From positions 1 to 50,721 of the forward strand of contig CAIMFT010000142.1 of NCBI GenBank assembly GCA_903840385.1: DNA of 50,721 bases, in the 5' to 3' direction. Position numbers and translations under genes: made by a program. Positions 45,714 through 50,721 of the stretch are shown in pieces. This DNA comes from an uncultured Holophagaceae bacterium. GTDB lineage: Bacteria; Acidobacteriota; Holophagae; Holophagales; Holophagaceae. Within the stretch, counting starts at the first letter, position 1; every line of letters begins with the position of its first letter. Under the pieces are notes generated by a model. It ran no database searches and was not told where the DNA came from. It saw only the letters and a list, made by a program, of their open reading frames with translations.

Positions 45714-46487
45714 TCACCTAGGCATGATCTGCCAAGCGAGGCGAAGGATCAGGACCCCCACCACCCCGATGAAGACCCCCCGCAGCCAGCGGCTGCCCCG
45801 GGTCAGGGCGGCGTGGGCGCCCAGATACCCCCCCAGGCCATTGGCTGCGGCCATACCCAGCGCAACACCTGGAATCCAGCTACCTTGGCTTACAAAGAGG
45901 ACCATGGCCGTCAGGTTCGAGGCCCAGTTCACAGCCTTGGCCAGGGCCGAGGCCCGGAGGAAGTCGAACCCCAGCACGGCCACGAACAGGAAGATCAGCA
46001 GCGACCCGGTCCCTGGCCCAAAGAAGCCGTCGTAGAAGCCCAGGGCGGCGGCGATGAGGGCCGCCAGGCCCCGCTGATGGCTGAGGCCGAAGCGCGGCGC
46101 ATGGAGGTCGCCCAGGTCGGGCCGGAGGAGGGTAAAGGCCAGCATCACCACCAGCAGGCCCAGCATGACCGGGCGCAGGAAGTCCGCATGGACCCGGTAG
46201 GTGAGCCAGACCCCGGCACAAGCGCCCACCCCCGAGGCCAGCACGGGAAGCAGCAGCTCCCGCCAGGCCAGGGTCCCGGACCTGAGGAAGCGTCCGGCGG
46301 CCATGGTGCTGCCGGCCACGGCCACCACCTTGTTGGTGCCCAGCAGGACCGGGAGGGAGGTCCCGGCGGGCAGGGCCAGCATCAATGCCGGCACCGTGAT
46401 CAGGCCCCCACCGCCCACAGCGGCATCGATGAAGCCCGCCAGGAGGGCGGCCAGCATGAGGATGAGCAGGACAGGAAGCGGGGGCAC
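45714..46487 (-). CDS. TauE/SafE (TSUP) family membrane transporter
   Basis: 257 aa with about seven or eight hydrophobic segments. The N-terminal AGFIDAAVGGGGLITVPALM and the second-half GFYDGFFGPGTGSLL repeat are the paired signatures of the sulfite exporter TauE/SafE, YfcA-like, family. These proteins move sulfite, sulfoacetate or other anions; the substrate here cannot be read. The likely start is GTG at 46487, nine bases after frr, with only a weak ribosome-binding site. No sulfur-metabolism genes are adjacent. Confidence 0.9.
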   Translation of the reverse strand: MPPLPVLLILMLAALLAGFIDAAVGGGGLITVPALMLALPAGTSLPVLLGTNKVVAVAGSTMAAGRFLRSGTLAWRELLLPVLASGVGACAGVWLTYRVHADFLRPVMLGLLVVMLAFTLLRPDLGDLHAPRFGLSHQRGLAALIAAALGFYDGFFGPGTGSLLIFLFVAVLGFDFLRASALAKAVNWASNLTAMVLFVSQGSWIPGVALGMAAANGLGGYLGAHAALTRGSRWLRGVFIGVVGVLILRLAWQIMPR

Positions 46488-46496
46488 CTGGAGCGA

Positions 46497-47072
46497 TCAG
46501 ACTTTTAAAATTTCTGCTTCCTTATGCTTCATGGCCTCGTCGATCTCTTTGATGTGGGCGTCGGTGACCTTCTGGATGTCGTCCAGGGTCTTCTTCGCCA
46601 CATCCTCGCTGATGTGCTGTTCCTTGGCCTTCTCCAGGCGCTTCACATCCTCGTTGGCGTCCCGGCGGATGTTGCGCACGCCGGTCTTGATCTCCTCGCC
46701 CAGGCGATGCAGGACCTTCACCAGGTCGCGGCGCCGCTCCTCCGTGAGCATGGGGATGGGCAGGCGGATCACATTGCCGTCGTTGGAGGGGTTGATGCCC
46801 AGGTCGGACTTCATGATGGCCGTCTCCACGGCCTTGATGGCGCTCTTGTCGAAGGGCTGCACCACCAGCATCCCGGCCTCGGGCACGGACACGGTGGCCA
46901 TCTGGTTGAGGGGCACGGTGGAGCCGTAGTAGTCCACGTGGACGTTGTCCAGCAGGCTGGCGTTGGCGCGGCCGGTGCGGATGGTGGCCATCTCCTTCTT
47001 GAGGGCCTCCAGCGAGCCGTGCATGCGGCGCTTGGTCTCCTGCAGGATGGCATCGGGGGTCTGGGCAGTCAT
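46497..47072 (-). CDS. frr: Ribosome recycling factor
   Basis: RRF splits post-termination ribosomes together with EF-G; 191 aa. The N-terminal helix with EALKKEMATIRTGRANASLL and the PLNQMATVSVPEA, SDLGINPSNDGNVIRLPIP and LTEERRRDLVK motifs are typical. GAGG lies six bases before the ATG. The usual rpsB-tsf-pyrH neighbours are absent; it is followed by the TauE-like gene. Confidence 0.98.
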   Translation of the reverse strand: MTAQTPDAILQETKRRMHGSLEALKKEMATIRTGRANASLLDNVHVDYYGSTVPLNQMATVSVPEAGMLVVQPFDKSAIKAVETAIMKSDLGINPSNDGNVIRLPIPMLTEERRRDLVKVLHRLGEEIKTGVRNIRRDANEDVKRLEKAKEQHISEDVAKKTLDDIQKVTDAHIKEIDEAMKHKEAEILKV

Positions 47073-47160
47073 GGGGCACCTCTATGGTTCGTTCAGCCCT
47101 TCTTTATACCTCAGAGTGAGCCCATCCCATCTGGTAGTGTGGGCCCACCGGGAGGGTCCC

Positions 47161-47571
47161 ATGGTCCCACGCAGCCCTGCTGTAGCCGTTCTGCTCTGCT
47201 TCTCCAGCCTTGCCTGCACCGGCCCCAAGCAGCTGGAGACCTCCGTCGGCACCCGGCGCTCCGAGGCCTTGGTGGCCGAAGCCAAGCAGGTCGAGGGCCG
47301 GTGGCGGGTGGAGCTGCGTCTGCCTGTGGGCCACTGGCAGGTGGTCCCCGACGAGGAGCAGACCTTCCACATCGTGCCCGCTGAGCCCAGGTCCGTCCTG
47401 GTGTGGACCGTGGCCCCGGACCGCTGGGCCCTGCAGGACCGGCCCTTCCGCTTCAACCTGGTGGGCGAAGGGGGCCTGACCATCGCCATGTCGGTGCGCT
47501 ATCCCAACACCCTGCCCCCTGCCGTGTCCGTCCTCCTGGAGATCTTCGCCAGGGGGGCCATTCCCCACTAA
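47161..47571 (+). CDS. Small predicted exported lipoprotein, unknown function
   Basis: 136 aa on the plus strand. The ATG at 47161 has GGGAGG nearby upstream. A short hydrophobic signal (AVAVLLCFSSLAC) is followed by TGPKQLETS, suggesting lipid attachment at Cys19, although the lipobox is imperfect. The rest is a compact mixed-charge domain with RWRVELRLPVGHWQVVPDEEQ and FNLVGEGGLTIAMSVRYP, probably beta-rich. No family is recognised. It is divergent from frr (88 bases between the starts) and convergent with aceA across the hairpin at 47575-47611. Confidence 0.7.
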   Translation: MVPRSPAVAVLLCFSSLACTGPKQLETSVGTRRSEALVAEAKQVEGRWRVELRLPVGHWQVVPDEEQTFHIVPAEPRSVLVWTVAPDRWALQDRPFRFNLVGEGGLTIAMSVRYPNTLPPAVSVLLEIFARGAIPH

Positions 47572-47574
47572 TCA

Positions 47575-47611
47575 GCAAGAAGGCCGGGGCGCTTTCCCCC
47601 GGCCTTCTTGC
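47575..47611. terminator. Bidirectional hairpin between the lipoprotein gene and aceA
   Basis: A perfect 15-bp stem (GCAAGAAGGCCGGGG / CCCCGGCCTTCTTGC) with a 7-base loop sits between convergent genes. Its base is AT-rich on both sides but long T-runs are absent. It probably ends both transcripts. Confidence 0.75.
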
Positions 47612-47625
47612 GTTGCAATACAGGG

Positions 47626-48900
47626 CTAGTGGAACTGCTGGGACTCGGTGGAGCCCACCAGGGCCAGGGTGGAGGCCAGGCCGCCGCTGATGGCCTGAGC
47701 CACCTCGTCGAAGTAGCCGGTGCCGACCTCGCGCTGGTGCTTGGTGGCCGTGTAGCCGCGCTCTTCAGCGGCAAACTCGGCTTCCTGCAGGCGGGAGTAG
47801 GCCGTCATGTGCTCGGTGCGGTAGGCGTTGGCCAGCTCGAACATGCCGTGGTTGAGGCTGTGGAAGCCCGCCAGGGTGATGAACTGGTACTTGTAGCCCA
47901 TGGCCCCCAGCTCCCGCTGGAAGGTGGCGATCTCTTCGTCCGACAGCTTCTTCTTCCAGTTGAAGGAGGGCGAGCAGTTGTAGGCCAGCAGCTTGCCGGG
48001 GAACTCGGCGTGGACGCCCTCGGCGAACTCGCGGGCCTCCTTCAGGTCCGGCGTGGAGGTCTCGCACCAGATCATGTCGGCGTAGGGCGCGTAGGCCTTG
48101 GCGCGGGCGATGGCCATCTCGATGCCGCCGGTGATGCGGTGGAAGCCCTCGGGCGTACGCTCCCCCGTGAGGAAGGGCCGGTCCCGGTCATCGATGTCGG
48201 AGGTGATGAGGCGGGCCGAGTCAGCGTCCGTGCGGGCGATGACCAGGGTCGGCACGTCCAGGACATCGGCGGCCAGGCGGGCGGCGACCAGGGTGCGGAT
48301 GAAGTGGCCGGTGGGGATGAGCACCTTGCCGCCCAGGTGGCCGCACTTCTTCTCGCTGGAGAGCTGGTCCTCAAAGTGGACGCCAGCGGCGCCCGCCTCG
48401 ATCATGCCCTTCATAAGCTCGAAGGCATTGAGGGGCCCGCCGAAGCCGGCCTCCGCATCCGCCACGATGGGCAGGAACCAGTCGCGGCTGACACCGCCCT
48501 CGCCGTGCTCCACCTGGTCCGCCCGCTGGAGGGCATTGTTCAGGCGCTTGACCAGGGTGGGGACGGAGTTGGCCGGGTAGAGGCTCTGGTCGGGGTAGCT
48601 CTGGCCCGAGCTGTTGGCATCTGCCGCCACCTGCCAGCCGGAGCAGTAGATGGCCTTGAGGCCGGCCTTGGCCATCTGCACCGCCTGGCCGCCGGTCATG
48701 GCGCCGAGGGCACGGGTGGGCTCGTCCTGCTGGAGGAGCTTCCAGAGCTTGCGGGCTCCCATCTGGGCGAGGGTGTGCTCGATGCGGATGCTGCCGCGGA
48801 GCTTCTTCACGGTGTCGGAGCCGTAGGGACGAGTGATGCCTTCCCAGCGGTTGGCGGAGAAGTCGTCTTCAAGGGGGGGGATGGGGAAACGGGGGGTCAT
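47626..48900 (-). CDS. aceA: Isocitrate lyase
   Basis: Isocitrate lyase cleaves isocitrate to glyoxylate and succinate, the first step of the glyoxylate shunt used for growth on acetate or fatty acids. 424 aa, close to the bacterial norm. The catalytic motif is KKCGH in [12 protein letters not shown]; the substrate region [17 protein letters not shown] and [12 protein letters not shown]-like segment ([12 protein letters not shown]) are conserved. The ATG at 48898-48900 has GAGG six bases upstream; an upstream in-frame extension to 49041 has no family match. Malate synthase is not in the window. The divergent regulator at 49074 probably controls it. Confidence 0.98.
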   Translation of the reverse strand: MTPRFPIPPLEDDFSANRWEGITRPYGSDTVKKLRGSIRIEHTLAQMGARKLWKLLQQDEPTRALGAMTGGQAVQMAKAGLKAIYCSGWQVAADANSSGQSYPDQSLYPANSVPTLVKRLNNALQRADQVEHGEGGVSRDWFLPIVADAEAGFGGPLNAFELMKGMIEAGAAGVHFEDQLSSEKKCGHLGGKVLIPTGHFIRTLVAARLAADVLDVPTLVIARTDADSARLITSDIDDRDRPFLTGERTPEGFHRITGGIEMAIARAKAYAPYADMIWCETSTPDLKEAREFAEGVHAEFPGKLLAYNCSPSFNWKKKLSDEEIATFQRELGAMGYKYQFITLAGFHSLNHGMFELANAYRTEHMTAYSRLQEAEFAAEERGYTATKHQREVGTGYFDEVAQAISGGLASTLALVGSTESQQFH

Positions 48901-48955
48901 GGGATACCTCGGGAAGGGTTGGGGTGGGTTGTGGAGGATTGGGGGCTGGTACAAT

Positions 48956-48968
48956 GTCAAAGATTGAC
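48956..48968. promoter_or_regulatory. Candidate regulator site GTCAA-AGA-TTGAC upstream of aceA
   Basis: A 5-bp inverted repeat in the aceA-regulator intergenic region, with further GTCAA half-sites at 48983-48987 and 49027-49031. It may be bound by the divergent ScfR/RamB-like protein. The assignment is inferred from position and repetition. Confidence 0.4.
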
Positions 48969-49023
48969 CTATTCTGAGTGAAGTCAATGAACCCTTGATT
49001 TGATAGGGGTTGAGCTGAAAAAT

Positions 49024-49056
49024 TTTGTCAATTGTCATCATAGAATTTGTAAATTG
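49024..49056. promoter_or_regulatory. Direct repeats TTTGTCAATTG / TTTGTAAATTG, 22 bp apart, over a candidate promoter
   Basis: Two 11-mers with one mismatch start at 49024 and 49046. They overlap a candidate plus-strand promoter, TTGTCA (49025-49030), 17 bases, TGTAAA (49048-49053). This is the layout expected if the regulator represses its own transcription. Confidence 0.45.
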
Positions 49057-49073
49057 ATGTAAAGGAATGCGCC

Positions 49074-50516
49074 ATGCCCTCCGCTCCTCCCAGCAAGCCA
49101 GCCGCCCGCCTCGGGGCCAAGATCCGCCTCCTTCGCCGCCAGGAAAGCCTGTCCCAGGTCCAGCTGGCCGAAGCCCTGGGCATCAGCCCCAGCTACCTGA
49201 ACCTGATCGAGAGCAACAAGCGGCCCCTCACGGCCCCCCTGCTCATCCGGCTGGCCCAGCAGTTCAACCTGGACCTCAAAGCCCTGGCCCCGGAGGAGGA
49301 CCTCCGCCTGTCGGATGACCTCATGGAGGCCTTCGGCGATCCCCTGTTCGAGGTGCACGGCCTCCAGGCCCAGGACGTGCGTGAGCTGGTGCAGAACAGC
49401 CCCCAGCTGGCCCGGGGGGTCTTCGAGCTGTACCGCGCCTATCAGCACGCCCAGGACAGCCTGGGCACCCTCGCGGCCAAACTCAGCGATGGGCAGGGCT
49501 TCGATCCCGAGGCCACCCGCCTGCCCTCCGAGGAGGTCGGGGACTTCATCCAGCAGGCCATGAACCACTTCCCGGAGCTGGAGATCGCCGCCGAGGAGCT
49601 GGGCGCCCGGGCGGCCCTGGACTCGGACAACCCCTTCCCCGGCCTGGTGGCGGCCTGCGAGGCCCGGGGCATCCAGGTGCGGGTCCACCGCATCTCCGAG
49701 AGCCCTGGCCTCCTGCGGCGCTACGATCCGGACCGCCGCATCCTGAGCCTCTCAGAGCTGCTCACCCAGCGCAGCCGCAGCTTCCAGCTGGCCCACCAGC
49801 TGGCCCTGCTCGAACACGGCGAGCTCCTGGAGAGCCTCACCGACCATCCCCTGCTGCGCACCCCGGCCTCCCGGGCCCTGGCGCGGGTGGCCCTGGCCAA
49901 CTACTTCGCCAGCGCCGTGCTTATGCCCTACGAGCCCTTCGTGCGGGCGGCCCGCGCTGAGCGCTACGACATCGACATCCTGACCCGGCGGTTCCAAGCC
50001 AGCTTCGAGCAGGTCTGCCACCGCCTCACCACCCTGCGCCGACCGGGCCTGGAGGGTGTGCCCTTCCACTTCCTGCGCATCGACATCGCCGGGAACATCT
50101 CGAAGAGCTTCTCCGCCTCCGGCATCCGCTTCGCCCGCTTCTCCGGGGCCTGCCCCCGCTGGAACGCCCACGCAGCCTTCCTAACGCCGGGCCTCATCCG
50201 CACCCAGATCAGCCAGATGCCGGACGGCCGGAAGTACTTCTGCATCGCCCGCACCCTGCAGAAGGACACGGGCGGCTACCGGGGCCAGCACGCCATGCAG
50301 GCCGTGGGCCTGGGCTGCGAGATGGGCCACGCCAAGGAGCTGATCTACGCCGATGGCCTGCGCCTGGATCAGCCCCCGGTGCCCATCGGCGTCACCTGCC
50401 GGCTCTGCGAGCGCACGGACTGCGAGCAGCGGGCCTTCCCGCCCCTGCAGCAGGCCTTCAAGGTCGAGGAGAACCTCCGCCGGACCAGCTTCTACGCCCG
50501 GATCGACGGGAGCTGA
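49074..50516 (+). CDS. ScfR/RamB-like XRE-family transcriptional regulator
   Basis: 480 aa. An N-terminal XRE/Cro helix-turn-helix domain (about 15-70; [27 protein letters not shown]) is followed by a long middle with an IrrE-like metallopeptidase-type region ([15 protein letters not shown]) and a C-terminal DUF2083-type domain containing the cysteine motif [12 protein letters not shown]. This layout is that of short-chain fatty acyl regulators such as RamB, which controls glyoxylate-shunt genes in actinobacteria. AAGGA lies seven bases before the ATG. Its divergence from aceA, with 173 bases between starts, strongly suggests control of aceA. The Zn-protease HExxH is not intact (HQLALLEH), as usual in this family. 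Confidence 0.9.
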   Translation: MPSAPPSKPAARLGAKIRLLRRQESLSQVQLAEALGISPSYLNLIESNKRPLTAPLLIRLAQQFNLDLKALAPEEDLRLSDDLMEAFGDPLFEVHGLQAQDVRELVQNSPQLARGVFELYRAYQHAQDSLGTLAAKLSDGQGFDPEATRLPSEEVGDFIQQAMNHFPELEIAAEELGARAALDSDNPFPGLVAACEARGIQVRVHRISESPGLLRRYDPDRRILSLSELLTQRSRSFQLAHQLALLEHGELLESLTDHPLLRTPASRALARVALANYFASAVLMPYEPFVRAARAERYDIDILTRRFQASFEQVCHRLTTLRRPGLEGVPFHFLRIDIAGNISKSFSASGIRFARFSGACPRWNAHAAFLTPGLIRTQISQMPDGRKYFCIARTLQKDTGGYRGQHAMQAVGLGCEMGHAKELIYADGLRLDQPPVPIGVTCRLCERTDCEQRAFPPLQQAFKVEENLRRTSFYARIDGS

Positions 50517-50721
50517 TCAGCCCCTCCCCCAGCGCCCGACGGGCTCCTCCACCCAGCGGTGCAGGACCGCCGCAGCGACGAGGGCGAGGCCCAGGGCCAG
50601 GCTGAAGCCCAGGCGCCCGACAAAGTGCGGCTCCACCAGCTTCATGGTGAAGGGGTGGATGAGGTAGAGGCCGTAGCTCCAGGCCCCCAGGTGGGTGAGC
50701 ACTCGGCCGGCCGGACCCGGC
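50517..50721 (-). CDS. Acyltransferase-3 family membrane protein, C-terminal fragment
   Basis: About 67 codons of the C-terminal end are visible, and the frame is open to the right edge. The sequence LGAWSYGLYLIHPF is the typical last conserved motif of OafA/YrhL-type acyltransferase-3 proteins, followed by a hydrophobic segment (LGFSLALGLALVAAAVLH) and the WVEEPVGR ending typical of the family. These enzymes transfer acyl groups onto cell-surface sugars. It is convergent with the regulator gene, whose stop codon adjoins its own. The substrate is unknown. Confidence 0.75.
   Translation of the reverse strand, partial: PGPAGRVLTHLGAWSYGLYLIHPFTMKLVEPHFVGRLGFSLALGLALVAAAVLHRWVEEPVGRWGRG

Noticed and set aside
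47104-47568. Minus-strand frame of 154 codons opposite the small lipoprotein gene
   Set aside because: No plausible start signal or domain, while the plus strand has a signal-peptide-like N-terminus and a good ribosome-binding site.

Overview
The window is a high-GC bacterial chromosome segment. From the left edge to about position 47,072 every gene is on the minus strand. The mix of genes suggests an acidobacterium of the Holophagaceae/Geothrix type: very large MofA/OmpB-like multicopper oxidases with carboxypeptidase-regulatory-like repeats, Ig-rich beta-propeller lipoproteins, a cytochrome c/LivJ-type fusion and an ScfR/RamB-like regulator beside isocitrate lyase. This placement is an inference from gene families, not from a 16S gene or a database search.

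Region 1 (1-23,300) is an extracytoplasmic copper-enzyme locus. It holds three paralogous multicopper oxidases (MCO1 3829-8298, MCO2 13248-17843, MCO3 18287-22740). Two of them are each followed by a paralogous Ig-repeat/beta-propeller lipoprotein gene (9003-13046, and one cut by the left edge at 1-3641). MCO-terminator-propeller is thus a duplicated two-gene module, with a third MCO lying upstream. MCO3 carries a single-base frameshift in this sequence. The AT-rich intergenic regions upstream of all three MCO genes share a 16-bp palindrome of the form TGGGKAGNNCTMCCCA, present twice at MCO3 with 22-bp spacing. This suggests one unidentified regulator controls the set.

Region 2 (23,301-27,223) is a compact operon: a SCO1-type copper chaperone, a cytochrome c fused to a type-1 periplasmic-binding domain, and a seven-kelch-repeat lipoprotein. 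It plausibly supports copper loading or electron transfer for the neighbouring oxidases, although no shared regulatory site was seen.

Region 3 (27,333-41,941) is the conserved translation/transcription cluster. In transcription order it runs tRNA-Tyr, tRNA-Gly, tRNA-Thr, tuf, rpmG, tRNA-Trp, secE, nusG, rplK, rplA, rplJ, rplL, rpoB, rpoC, ending in a strong terminator. RpoB carries an unusual insertion with four cysteine pairs near its N-terminus.

Region 4 (41,938-50,721) holds rlmB, an outer-membrane barrel protein, a small membrane protein overlapping a PAS histidine kinase, a TauE/SafE transporter, frr, a small plus-strand lipoprotein candidate, aceA (isocitrate lyase), a divergent ScfR/RamB-like regulator that probably controls aceA, and the C-terminal end of an acyltransferase-3 family gene cut by the right edge. 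No rRNA genes, CRISPR arrays, insertion sequences or phage genes were seen.
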